Shown here: in pieces, positions 9,318-18,281 of the stretch
Layout: every line of letters begins with the position of its first letter
How positions within the stretch are numbered: position 1 is the first letter of the stretch
Program-made: the position numbers and the translations under genes
Notes under the pieces: model-generated
Told to the model about the DNA's origin: nothing
The model's database searches: none
Seen by the model: only the letters and a program-made list of their open reading frames with translations
Assembly (NCBI GenBank): GCA_025354565.1
Contig: JANXMQ010000022.1
Coordinates: forward strand, 20,836-84,835
Reading direction: 5' to 3'
Length of the DNA: 64,000 nucleotides
Origin: Akkermansiaceae bacterium
GTDB taxonomy: Bacteria; Verrucomicrobiota; Verrucomicrobiia; Verrucomicrobiales; Akkermansiaceae

Positions 9318-10445
9318 TCAAGCCCGGTGCGTCCACTCTGGCAGGTGGACGATCTCGCCACCCTTGAGCGCAGATTCATGGGCGAGGATGCCGGTGCAGG
9401 TGATGTTCGCGCTCTCGACGGCGTTCGGATAGGCGTCGATGCCGGTTTTCAGCATTTGTATGAATTGATGGGTGAGATGCGGATGTGAGCCGCCGTGACC
9501 ACCGCCTTGGGTGAAGGAAAGGTGATCTTCTTTGCCATCGCCACCATAGACGCCGCCGGTGGTGAAATGCTGGATTTCCTGCGGCAGGTAATGGGCGAAG
9601 TCCGGGCACTTCACCTCGGCGGGAATTTCCGGTTCTGGCAGTTTCGCAGTATGGATGACTAACGGATCATGCTCGATGAGCGGCCACTCGACGGATTTTT
9701 TGGTGCCATAGACCTCGAATGATTCACGATACTGGCGGGCGACATCGAACAACGAGCGATGGAGCTGGGCGGATAGATCGCTGTCCTTGAATTTAATGTG
9801 GCAGCTCTCGATGGCGAAGGTGGAGCCATAGCATTCGTGCATTTCCTCAGCGATGGTGCCTGAGCCGAAACAAGAAACATATTCTGCCTCGCCGCGCGTC
9901 AGGCCGAGGATCGGACCGACGCAGTGGGTGGCGTAGAACATCGGTGGCAGCCCGGGCCAGTAGCCCGGCCAGCCTTCCATATCCTGCTGATGGGAAGCCT
10001 TGAGGAACTGGACTTTTCCGAGTTCCCCCTTGTCGTACATTTCCTTCATGAAAAGGAATTCGCGGGCATAGACGACGGTTTCCATCATCATGTATTTCAG
10101 GCCGGTCTTCTTCACGAGTTCGACGATCTGGCGGCACTCCTCGACGGTGGTCGCCATTGGCACGGTGCAGGCCACATGTTTTCCTGCCTTCAGCGCTTGA
10201 ATTGCCTGGCGGCCGTGGTCGGGGATGGGCGAGTTGATGTGGACGGCGTGCACGTCCGGGTCGGCCAGCAGATCTTCGTAGGAGGTGTAGCGTTTTTGGA
10301 TGCCGTATTTGTCGCCGATTTCATCAAGCTTCGACTGGGTACGCTGGCAGATCGCCGCCATATTCGCGTCTGGATGGCACTGATAGATCGGGATGAACTC
10401 GGCTCCGAATCCGAGGCCGACGATGGCGATGTTGATTTGTGACAT
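9318..10445 (-). CDS. Gfo/Idh/MocA family oxidoreductase
   Basis: 375 residues. The N-terminal NAD(P)-binding Rossmann fold starts with IAIVGLGFGAE, followed by the C-terminal alpha/beta dimerisation domain. Members oxidise or reduce sugars, inositols or sugar acids. The usual EKP signature after GKHV is replaced by CTVPMA, so the conserved active-site lysine is missing. A His/Gly-rich stretch (GGGHGGSHPH) near residue 315 could bind metal or line the active site. It lies directly downstream of a PAS-AraC regulator gene on the same strand (122-nt gap), which suggests regulation by that protein. The substrate is unknown. Confidence 0.85.
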   Translation of the reverse strand: MSQINIAIVGLGFGAEFIPIYQCHPDANMAAICQRTQSKLDEIGDKYGIQKRYTSYEDLLADPDVHAVHINSPIPDHGRQAIQALKAGKHVACTVPMATTVEECRQIVELVKKTGLKYMMMETVVYAREFLFMKEMYDKGELGKVQFLKASHQQDMEGWPGYWPGLPPMFYATHCVGPILGLTRGEAEYVSCFGSGTIAEEMHECYGSTFAIESCHIKFKDSDLSAQLHRSLFDVARQYRESFEVYGTKKSVEWPLIEHDPLVIHTAKLPEPEIPAEVKCPDFAHYLPQEIQHFTTGGVYGGDGKEDHLSFTQGGGHGGSHPHLTHQFIQMLKTGIDAYPNAVESANITCTGILAHESALKGGEIVHLPEWTHRA

Positions 10446-10567
10446 AATGAGTTAGAGCTTGGTTTTTTGAGTGAAAATCGGGTGATGGCGCGATGAGGAG
10501 ACTAGCGGATTTGGTTGCCCCGGCTTGTAGATTCGCGGCGGGTTTGTGTAGGATCCCGACGACGGGA

Positions 10568-11338
10568 TCACGGCAGGGCGAGCGGCTGGACCGTGATTTC
10601 CCGGCGTCGATCGAGCCGGTATTCACTGGCGGTCTGGCCCATGTGGCGGCGGAACTGGCGGGCGAAATCGCTGTGATCGTAGAAACCGGAGTCCAGCGCC
10701 ACCGCGGTCACCGGTTGGTTGCTGCGGACAAGCAGATCGCAGGCCTCGATGACCCGCATCCGAATCATATATTCTTGTGGCGTCATCTGAAAGGTGGCGC
10801 GGAATTTTCTCTCGAACTGGCGCACCGACATGTGGGCCATCTTCGCGAGCAGGGGAACGTCGAGCTTTTCGCGGAAATGAAGTTTCAGGTGATCCGCAAC
10901 GGTCGCAAGTTCGAGGTAGGGCTGCATGGCCGCTCGTTGCGCTTCGTAGCTACGGACGGTGCCGCAAAGCCCGCAGACTTTTCCGGTTGTGGTGAACAAC
11001 GGAAGTTTGTCGGTGACGAACCACTCGGGTTTGCCGTCCTGATTGGGAAATAACTCGATGATGCCGAGCAGCGGCTTGCCCGTCGTGAAGACCTGCTCGT
11101 CGTCTTTGCGGTATTTTTCCGCGAGGCGGGGTGGAAATACGGCGCTGTCGGTGATCCCGATGATCTCGGACTCCATCTGAAATCCGCAACGTTTCACGAA
11201 TGCCGGATTTCCCGCCATGAGTCGCCCGCCGAGGTCCTTGGCGAAGAAGAGGGTGCCTGGGAGATAGTCGAACAAGTGCCTGAATTGCCCGGGTTGGAGC
11301 ACTTCGTCCCAATTTTTTCGCACCACTTTGGGATTCAT
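10568..11338 (-). CDS. AraC-family transcriptional regulator with N-terminal PAS domain
   Basis: 256 residues from ATG 11338; the ORF-track start at 11368 is a TTG and adds a non-conserved stretch. Residues about 15-130 form a PAS fold (FDYLPGTLFFAKD...GNPAFVKRCG), a small-molecule or redox sensor. The C-terminal 100 residues carry the double helix-turn-helix of AraC/XylS (MSVRQFERKFRATFQMTPQEYM, then the AL-SGFYDHSDFARQFRRHMG recognition segment). It probably controls the downstream oxidoreductase gene and/or the ThuA-dehydrogenase gene that starts 117 nt away on the opposite strand. The ligand is unknown. Confidence 0.88.
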   Translation of the reverse strand: MNPKVVRKNWDEVLQPGQFRHLFDYLPGTLFFAKDLGGRLMAGNPAFVKRCGFQMESEIIGITDSAVFPPRLAEKYRKDDEQVFTTGKPLLGIIELFPNQDGKPEWFVTDKLPLFTTTGKVCGLCGTVRSYEAQRAAMQPYLELATVADHLKLHFREKLDVPLLAKMAHMSVRQFERKFRATFQMTPQEYMIRMRVIEACDLLVRSNQPVTAVALDSGFYDHSDFARQFRRHMGQTASEYRLDRRREITVQPLALP

Positions 11339-11455
11339 GTGGCGGGATCTTACACAAAAAATCCGCAATCCTACAAGCGGACTCTGCCTGAAATAAGTCA
11401 GATTGAGGTCAAGTTCAAAATTGCTCCCAACCGTCCGGTTTCACCTCCACTTCGC

Positions 11456-14400
11456 ATGAAAAAAATCTTCATTCTCCCGCTTGTAATCCTAGCTGCTACT
11501 ATTGGCTTTTCTCAAACTACGAAGCAAGCCGCTACTGCGCCTCGCCATGTGGAAATCCTTTTTCTAGGAGCCCCCACCGCGAACCATCCCGGCCATGACC
11601 CAATAGAGCGCTACCGCGTTTTGAAAAAAGCCCTTGGCGTGGACGGCATCAATTTCACCTATACTGAGGACCTTGCAGACCTTCGACGCGATGTGCTAGA
11701 CCGCTACGATGGCTTGATGTTTTACGGGAACTGGCAACAAAACGAGGCCATGGACCCGGCGCAGGAAAAGGCCCTGCTCGGCTACGTTGAGGACGGTGGC
11801 GCATTCCTTCCCATCCACTGTGCTTCCGCCTGTTTTGGTGGATCGGACGCATTTGTGAAACTCGTCGGCGGGCGTTTCAAATCCCACCAGACTGGTGTCT
11901 TCACCACCACCATCACTGCCCCGGAGCATCCGGTCATGCGTGGCTATAGTGGCTTTGAGACATGGGATGAAACGTATGTCCACGACCGGCAGACCGATGA
12001 TCGCACCATCCTCCAAGTCCGCGATAAAGAGCCATGGACCTGGGTCCGGAGCCAAGGCAAAGGCAAGGTTTTCTACACCGCGTACGGTCACGACATGCGC
12101 TGCTGGGAACAACCTGCCTTCCACGATTTGCTGCGCCGCGGCATTCTTTGGAGCGTCGGCGAAAATGTCCGAGCCAAGCTCACGGCCATGAATCTCCCGA
12201 AGCTGGAATCCGAGGACGTGATCCTGCCCGGCTACCGCGATCACAAGACCATCACCCGCGCCCAGAAGCCGCTCTCGCCAACGGAATCTCTCAAGCTCGC
12301 CCAAGTTCCTAACGGTTATGAAATATCCCTTTTCGCCAGCGAGCCGGACATCGTGAACCCCATCCACATTACTTGGGACGACCAAGGCCGTGCTTACGTT
12401 ATCGAGACCGTGGACTATCCGAACAACCTCCAGGCTGGAGATCTCGGCCACGACCGCATCCATATTTGCGAGGACACCAATGGCGATGGTAAGGCGGACA
12501 AATTCACCCTTTTCGCGGACAAGCTTTCCATCCCCACCTCTGCGGTCTTTGTCAACGGCGGTCTCATCTGCACCAATGGTCCGGACATGATATTTCTCAA
12601 GGATACGAACGGCGACAACAAGGCTGACGTCCGCCAGATCCTGTTCAGTGGCTTCAAAAATCACGATACCCACGCCGGGGTTTCCAACCTCCGCTACGGC
12701 TTCGACAATTGGATTTACGCAACCATCGGCTATGCGGGATTCGAAGGCATTGTTGGCGGCGAATCCCTCAAATTCTCTAGCGGCGTCTTCCGCTTCAAGC
12801 CAGACGGCAGCAAACTCGAATTCCTACAGAATACAACGAACAACACTTGGGGTCTAGGCTTCACCTCAGACTTCGACATCCTTGGCTCCACCGCCAACGG
12901 CAACCCGTCCTGGTATTTTACGTTCGCCAAGGGACTCTACGAAAAGGCTGGGATGCCCCAGCCACGCACCCCGGCTGGTGATAATAATCCAAAATTTTTC
13001 CCAGCCTCCATGGACATACGCCAGGTCGATCAGCTCGACCGCTACACCGCCGGTGCCGGTCACGCCTTCTACACGTCCACCCGGTTTCCGGAAAACTACC
13101 GCGACCGCATCGCCTTCGTCTGCGAGCCCACGGGAAAACTCGTCGGGCAGTTCGACATTACCCCCAAAGGCGCTGGCTACGACTCCCGCCAACTTCCTAA
13201 CGACCTATTTTGCAGTGCCGACGCCTGGACCTCCCCGGTGATGGCCGAAACCGGTCCCGATGGCGCGGTCTGGATCTCGGATTGGTATAACCTCATCATT
13301 CAACATAACCCCACGCCTACCAAAAGCTCCGCCGGTTACGACGCCAAGACCGGCCGGGGAAATGCCTACGAAACCCCACTCCGCGACGTCTCGCTTGGCC
13401 GGGTCTTCCGCGTCTATCCGAGCGGCTCCAAGGACGATATCAATCCGAAACTCATCGCCACCGACCTCAATTCACTCCTCGCCGGCCTCGCCCACCCGAA
13501 CCTTTTTTGGCGCCTCCAAGCCCAGCGCCTCATCGTGGAATCCCACTCCACCAGCGCCGTCACGAAATTGAAGGAAATCGTGAAATCCACCCCTGTCACC
13601 GCCGCCAACCACGCCGCCATTCATGCGTTCTACGCCCTCCAGGGCCTCAACGCCTTGGATGCGGAGGTCATTAAAGCCGCCCTCGCTTCCAACAGCCGCG
13701 GCCTCCGCCGTGCTGCCCTCAACAACCCCACGCCCGACGACACCCTCGCCGAGAGCGTAATTCAAAATGACCTCATCACCTCGTCCAACCCCCGCGAACT
13801 CGCGGAAACTTTCATCGCTCTCGGCCGCATCGCCCCGACCGAGCGCGTTGGAAAAGCGCTCTACGCCACGCTCCAAGCCGATAAGCAAACCATCACCACC
13901 GACGCCGCGCTCAACGACGCTTGGCAAATCGCCGCCCGCCACCATGCCCCCGGCGTCATCCTTGCCTCGCTTGCGACCGCGACCGATTCCCCCGTCGTCG
14001 GCCCCGCTCCAACCAATCTCATCCCCGATCCTGGTTTCTCTGGACCCGCACTCGGCCCATGGAGCCTCCGCATCTATGGTGCAAAAACCCCTGACTCGGT
14101 AGAAATCACCATCGGCCCCGGTGGTAGAAACGGCGGCACCGCTCTTAAAATCACCTCCGCCACCAGCGCCGACGCCGGAGCGGGTGCCGAGATCGCAGTC
14201 AAACCACACACCCGCTATCGTCTCGGCGGCTGGGTCCGCACCGAAAATCTCGTCAACCACGGCGGCATGGGAGCCATGTTCAATGTCCATGGCCTCGAGG
14301 CCACCGCAGGCATCAGCGGCACTCAGGATTGGAAAGAATTGAGCATGGAATTCGACAGCGGAAATGAATCCCAGATTCTCGTCCACTGTCTCTTCGGCGG

Positions 14401-15022
14401 CTACGGTGGAGCCACCGGCACCGCCTATTATGACGACGTTTTTCTCACAGAAATCGGCACCGGCAAGAGTGACCACAATGGCGTTGATGCCGTGGTCAAA
14501 TACTTCGTCGCCAGCGGCGATCCCGCAGCCCGCACCGCGCTGGCCACCGTCCTCTCGACCCGCACCGACGCCTTCTCGAAAAAACTTGCCGCCACCCTCG
14601 GTGTCGCCCCAGTCGAGGTAAAGGCCGTCGTCCACAAATTCCCGCCGAACCCCGCCGTCATCGGCCGTGGCCTCGCTATTTACAGCCGCACCTGCATCGC
14701 CTGCCACGGTCCTGAAGGCAAAGGCGTGCCCGGTGCATTTCCGCCCCTCGACGGCTCACCATGGGCGCTTGGCGACCCCACGGTTCCCGCCCGCATCGCC
14801 CTCCACGGCCTTCAAGGTCCGATCGAGGTTTCAGGCCAGAAATTCGAAAACATGATGCCCCCGCTCATCGACCTCAAAGACGCGGAAATCGCCGATGTCA
14901 TCACCTACGTTCGCCAGTCCTGGAGCAACGACGCCTCACCCGTCACCGAAGACACAGTGAAGCAAACCCGTGCCAAATTCTCCAGTCGCGGCAAGCCTTG
15001 GACCGCCCCGGAACTCAAGTAA
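11456..15022 (+). CDS. ThuA / PVC-type membrane-bound dehydrogenase / cytochrome c fusion
   Basis: 1188 residues from ATG 11456, chosen because it gives a signal peptide (MKKIFILPLVILAATIGF); the upstream ORF-track extension has none. Domains in order: ThuA-like (trehalose-utilisation, glutamine-amidotransferase-like fold) at about 27-240; a beta-propeller sugar-dehydrogenase region typical of the PVC membrane-bound dehydrogenase family at about 280-650 with Ca-type DTNGDGKAD loops; HEAT-like helical repeats; a carbohydrate-binding jelly-roll-like segment at about 855-1000; and a C-terminal cytochrome c with one CxxCH motif (CIACH) at about 1079. It probably oxidises a carbohydrate in the periplasm and passes electrons to the haem. 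Divergent from the PAS-AraC gene. Confidence 0.87.
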   Translation: MKKIFILPLVILAATIGFSQTTKQAATAPRHVEILFLGAPTANHPGHDPIERYRVLKKALGVDGINFTYTEDLADLRRDVLDRYDGLMFYGNWQQNEAMDPAQEKALLGYVEDGGAFLPIHCASACFGGSDAFVKLVGGRFKSHQTGVFTTTITAPEHPVMRGYSGFETWDETYVHDRQTDDRTILQVRDKEPWTWVRSQGKGKVFYTAYGHDMRCWEQPAFHDLLRRGILWSVGENVRAKLTAMNLPKLESEDVILPGYRDHKTITRAQKPLSPTESLKLAQVPNGYEISLFASEPDIVNPIHITWDDQGRAYVIETVDYPNNLQAGDLGHDRIHICEDTNGDGKADKFTLFADKLSIPTSAVFVNGGLICTNGPDMIFLKDTNGDNKADVRQILFSGFKNHDTHAGVSNLRYGFDNWIYATIGYAGFEGIVGGESLKFSSGVFRFKPDGSKLEFLQNTTNNTWGLGFTSDFDILGSTANGNPSWYFTFAKGLYEKAGMPQPRTPAGDNNPKFFPASMDIRQVDQLDRYTAGAGHAFYTSTRFPENYRDRIAFVCEPTGKLVGQFDITPKGAGYDSRQLPNDLFCSADAWTSPVMAETGPDGAVWISDWYNLIIQHNPTPTKSSAGYDAKTGRGNAYETPLRDVSLGRVFRVYPSGSKDDINPKLIATDLNSLLAGLAHPNLFWRLQAQRLIVESHSTSAVTKLKEIVKSTPVTAANHAAIHAFYALQGLNALDAEVIKAALASNSRGLRRAALNNPTPDDTLAESVIQNDLITSSNPRELAETFIALGRIAPTERVGKALYATLQADKQTITTDAALNDAWQIAARHHAPGVILASLATATDSPVVGPAPTNLIPDPGFSGPALGPWSLRIYGAKTPDSVEITIGPGGRNGGTALKITSATSADAGAGAEIAVKPHTRYRLGGWVRTENLVNHGGMGAMFNVHGLEATAGISGTQDWKELSMEFDSGNESQILVHCLFGGYGGATGTAYYDDVFLTEIGTGKSDHNGVDAVVKYFVASGDPAARTALATVLSTRTDAFSKKLAATLGVAPVEVKAVVHKFPPNPAVIGRGLAIYSRTCIACHGPEGKGVPGAFPPLDGSPWALGDPTVPARIALHGLQGPIEVSGQKFENMMPPLIDLKDAEIADVITYVRQSWSNDASPVTEDTVKQTRAKFSSRGKPWTAPELK

Positions 15023-15044
15023 GTCGCTTGCCAAAATCACCCGC

Positions 15045-15698
15045 CTAAGATTCGTCCAATGCCCTGCGGATCGCCCGCAGCATCTCAAGTGCCCGCGCTC
15101 CATCGCCATGGATGCAGAGCGTTTTGATCACCCCGCCCCGCGCCAGTGCCACGGCCTGCGCCACCGCCTCGCCACGCGGTACCAACGAACCATCCTCGCG
15201 ATACTGCCGATCCGCGAAACCTTCCGTCCTAACAACTAACCCCGCCGCCCGTCCGGCCTTCGCCAGCGCCCCGGTTGGCGGCGCGTAGAGAATGAGCTTG
15301 GGTGAAATTTCCACCACTCCCGCGACCACCGCAGCCGCTAACAGATCATCGCGGTTCGCTTGATTGTAGAGTGCGCCGTGGGGTTTCACATGATGGAGAT
15401 GCCGCCCCGCGTATCCTGCGAGTTTCCCCACCTGCCGCGCCACCTGCGCCGTCACCTGTTCTAACGGAAAATCCAGCTCCCGCCTGCCGAAATTTTCCCG
15501 GTCCTCATACCCCGGATGCGCCCCGATCCGCACCCCACGAGCGATCGCCATGGCGATGGTCCGCCGCATGATCTCATCACTCCCGGCATGGCCACCGCAG
15601 GCGATGTTGCAGGACGTCACCAGCGCGAGCAGCTCCGCATCATCAGTCCCGCCTTCACCAAGGTCCGCGTTGATGTCGATCCTGTGCACGGGTTTCAT
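15045..15698 (-). CDS. pxpA: 5-oxoprolinase subunit A (LamB/YcsF family)
   Basis: 217 residues, somewhat shorter than the usual 245-250 but with the conserved start INADLGEG, the CGGHAGSD and GAHPGYEDRENFGRR motifs, and HVKPHGALYNQ. PxpA with PxpB and PxpC hydrolyses 5-oxoproline (pyroglutamate) to glutamate using ATP. The start ATG overlaps the stop of the upstream pxpB-pxpC gene as ATGA, so the three subunits are translationally coupled and made in stoichiometric amounts. Confidence 0.93.
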   Translation of the reverse strand: MKPVHRIDINADLGEGGTDDAELLALVTSCNIACGGHAGSDEIMRRTIAMAIARGVRIGAHPGYEDRENFGRRELDFPLEQVTAQVARQVGKLAGYAGRHLHHVKPHGALYNQANRDDLLAAAVVAGVVEISPKLILYAPPTGALAKAGRAAGLVVRTEGFADRQYREDGSLVPRGEAVAQAVALARGGVIKTLCIHGDGARALEMLRAIRRALDES

Positions 15699-17272
15699 GT
15701 GAGTAGATTAAGCCCTGTCCGCAACCATGCGAAATCCCGCTCCTCCCGTCGTCTGAGTTCCCGCGCGTGCTCCAAGGTGACCTCACGAAATCTCACCTTG
15801 GTCCCCGGCCATGCCCTTGCCAGTTTCGGCAGATCCACCGAGATCACCTGCCCGATCTGTGGATAGCCGCCGATGGTCTGCCGTTCGGCTAACAGCACGA
15901 TCGGCTGTCCTTCCGGTGGCACCTGCACCGAGCCGCACGCGACCGGCTGTGAGACCATTTCCTGCGGTGTTTCCAAGTCCAGCGCCGCGCCGGACAGGCG
16001 CACACCCATGCGATCTGACTGCGGGGTTAGTTGATAGATTTCCGAGCCGAACCGCTGCCGTGCTTCAGCGGAAAACCAATCCCTCTGCACGCCCGGCAGA
16101 TACCTCAGCTCGATCAAGGAAACCCGGTCCCGCCGCCCGACGTGCCATGTCCCGCCGCGCGGCCCGCTTCTCGCTTCGCCAAAATCCAGCCGGTCACCCG
16201 CTTGCAAGGCCCGTCCGTGATGTCCTCCGAAGCCCGCGCGCATATCCGTCGCCGCGCTACCTAACAGCATTGGCACCTGCAGGCCGCCAGCCACCGCGAG
16301 ATATGCGCGGACCCCGGTTGTGGGCTTTGAGAAATCGACCGTATCGCCCGCCGCGATGTGTTGTGGTTTCGCGGTTCCATCCATGAACGCCACCGCTGCC
16401 GTCGCGTGAAATTTCAAGACCGGGCCGCGCAGGCAAATTTCTAACGCCGCCGCTCCATCCTCATTGCCGACTGCTAGATTCGCAACTCGCAACGAATGCC
16501 GGTCCACCGCGCCACCCGGAGAAACGCCAGAGCTTTCATAACCGGGCCGCCCGAGATCTTGCACGGTCGTCAATCCGCCCGGATGAATCACCTCGATCCA
16601 ACGATCGGTCAGAGCGCCTATTTCCTCCACCCGCTGCGCCGCAAATTCAAGCCGCTCCACCGGCATGAACCGCACCAGCTCGCCCGGCCGCAGCAAGGCC
16701 GGTTGCTCTGCGTGAGGATCGAACAGGACCACCGCCGTATGCCCTAACACATGCCAGCCACCCGGCGAAATATTCGGATAGATCCCCGCCTGCCCGCCGG
16801 CCATTGCCACCGCTCCCGCAGGCACCACCAGCCGTGGCGTCCGCCGTCTCGGTAGATTCAAGCGCTCCGGCAATCCTGCTAGGTAGGGAAATCCCGGCGA
16901 AAATCCCACTGCGGCCACCGTATAATCCGCCCCGCTGTGCAGCGTTATCACCTCCTCAACGGTCAGATCCAGGCACCGCGCGACTTCTTCCAAATCCGGC
17001 CCGTCATATCTAACTGGAACCACCCGTTCGCCGCCGTTGGGAACCTGCCCTAACACTTCCGCCGCACCGATCCACTCGCGGATTTCCGTGCCGTCCACTC
17101 CGGCGAAATGCACCGCCACCGTGTCGAACGACGGCACCACATCCAGCACCCCGGCTGGTCGATTGTTAGACAGTGCGGCCACCAGACCCATGACCCTCTC
17201 CAGCGCCGCCCCGCCGGAACTTCCGGGAAACGCCACCAACCATGCGGAATCGCCGAGCGGCCTTAGAATCAT
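15695..17272 (-). CDS. pxpB-pxpC: 5-oxoprolinase subunits B and C, fused (KipI-KipA)
   Basis: 525 residues from ATG 17272, which has a GAGG ribosome site at good spacing; the longer ORF-track start at 17338 precedes the conserved MILRPLGDSAWLV. Residues 1-205 are PxpB/KipI (GFSPGFPYLAGLP, PAGAVAMAGGQAGIYP, GWHVLG). Residues about 215-525 are PxpC/KipA (HPGGLTTVQDLGRPGYESSGVSPGGAVD). In many bacteria these are separate genes; here they are one polypeptide, seen also in some other lineages. The fused protein forms the ATP-dependent 5-oxoprolinase with PxpA encoded 4 nt downstream. Confidence 0.93.
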   Translation of the reverse strand: MILRPLGDSAWLVAFPGSSGGAALERVMGLVAALSNNRPAGVLDVVPSFDTVAVHFAGVDGTEIREWIGAAEVLGQVPNGGERVVPVRYDGPDLEEVARCLDLTVEEVITLHSGADYTVAAVGFSPGFPYLAGLPERLNLPRRRTPRLVVPAGAVAMAGGQAGIYPNISPGGWHVLGHTAVVLFDPHAEQPALLRPGELVRFMPVERLEFAAQRVEEIGALTDRWIEVIHPGGLTTVQDLGRPGYESSGVSPGGAVDRHSLRVANLAVGNEDGAAALEICLRGPVLKFHATAAVAFMDGTAKPQHIAAGDTVDFSKPTTGVRAYLAVAGGLQVPMLLGSAATDMRAGFGGHHGRALQAGDRLDFGEARSGPRGGTWHVGRRDRVSLIELRYLPGVQRDWFSAEARQRFGSEIYQLTPQSDRMGVRLSGAALDLETPQEMVSQPVACGSVQVPPEGQPIVLLAERQTIGGYPQIGQVISVDLPKLARAWPGTKVRFREVTLEHARELRRREERDFAWLRTGLNLLT

Positions 17273-17357
17273 GCCCGGAGCCTCGCACGTTCCGCCGGGC
17301 TTGCCAATCTCCGCGAATCCATGAAGATAGCACGGCACTGTTAAGCCAGTTCTTCAA

Positions 17358-18281
17358 ATGAAACCAAGCGCCCTCATCTGCTGCCTCGGCTTGCCATTGT
17401 TCGCGGTGGGTGAGGAAACGGAAAAACCCGCCCCCGTCATGATCGACCGAACCATCCCACCCGGCGAGCTGCGTGCGGCAGCAGCAGCCGCCAACGTAAG
17501 CCCGGCCCTGACCCGCGATCTAACGGCTGTCGGCCTGTCATTCGGCGATCCGGTTTTCATCCGCGCCTTCAAGGAGGAAAACCAGCTTGAGCTTTTCGTC
17601 CGCAATCGCAGCACCGGGAAATTTGTGTTATTCCGCACCTATCCGATCGCCGCCGCATCCGGCGCGCTCGGCCCGAAACTCGCGGAAGGCGATGGCCAGG
17701 TGCCGGAAGGATTTTATGTCGTCCCGCCATCTGCCATGAAACCGGATAGCCAATTTTACCTCGCCTTCAACATCGGCTTTCCTAACGAATTCGACCGCGC
17801 CCACCAACGCACTGGCAGCTTTATCATGGTCCACGGCAACAGTGTTTCCATCGGCTGCCTCGCCATGACCGATGAAAAAATCGAAGAAATCTATACCTTA
17901 TGCGCCGCCGCGCAAAGCGGTGGGCAGCCCTATTTCCACATCCACATTTTCCCCTTCCGCATGACCGAAGAGCGCATGACAAAAGCCGCCGGAAATCCCA
18001 ATGAAGACTTCTGGAAAAACATCAGGGAAGGTGATGAGCTGTTTGAGAAAAACCAAACCCCGCCCAAGGTGAACGTGGCAAACGGCAGATATGTGTTTGA
18101 GGAAAATGAACCACAAAAGGATGCAGTGTTTCCCTGTGCCAGCCCACGGGCAAATGAAGATCCGCTTCGGCGTGAGCGCCCCGCTGGAAGGTGGGCGCTG
18201 GGAGCTGCCGTACGTGGTGGAGCGAAATTTCGGCTTGGCCGGAAATTTGGAAAACGCGGTTTGGCTTCAGGGGAATTGTGA
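17358..18281 (+). CDS. L,D-transpeptidase (YkuD), 3' end fused to out-of-frame remnant
   Basis: The ORF encodes 307 residues but only the first 250 or so look native. A short N-terminal signal (MKPSALICCLGLPLFAVG) precedes a YkuD domain with the catalytic H-G-x3-S-x-G-C motif (HGNSVSIGC, Cys near residue 165), closest to YafK-type murein transpeptidases, which cross-link or anchor at meso-diaminopimelate. YafK relatives normally end just after NGRYVF. Here that motif is at about 18090 and translation continues about 57 more codons through DNA that in another frame belongs to a vWA/PEP-CTERM gene. So a deletion probably removed the original stop and the front of the next gene. The enzyme may still work with the foreign tail. 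Confidence 0.75.
   Translation: MKPSALICCLGLPLFAVGEETEKPAPVMIDRTIPPGELRAAAAAANVSPALTRDLTAVGLSFGDPVFIRAFKEENQLELFVRNRSTGKFVLFRTYPIAAASGALGPKLAEGDGQVPEGFYVVPPSAMKPDSQFYLAFNIGFPNEFDRAHQRTGSFIMVHGNSVSIGCLAMTDEKIEEIYTLCAAAQSGGQPYFHIHIFPFRMTEERMTKAAGNPNEDFWKNIREGDELFEKNQTPPKVNVANGRYVFEENEPQKDAVFPCASPRANEDPLRRERPAGRWALGAAVRGGAKFRLGRKFGKRGLASGEL

Noticed and set aside
13472-14707. 411-codon ORF on the minus strand within the ThuA-dehydrogenase gene
   Set aside because: Its translation is Gly/Ala/Glu-rich with no recognisable motif and the plus-strand gene has clear domains; it is a codon-bias shadow.
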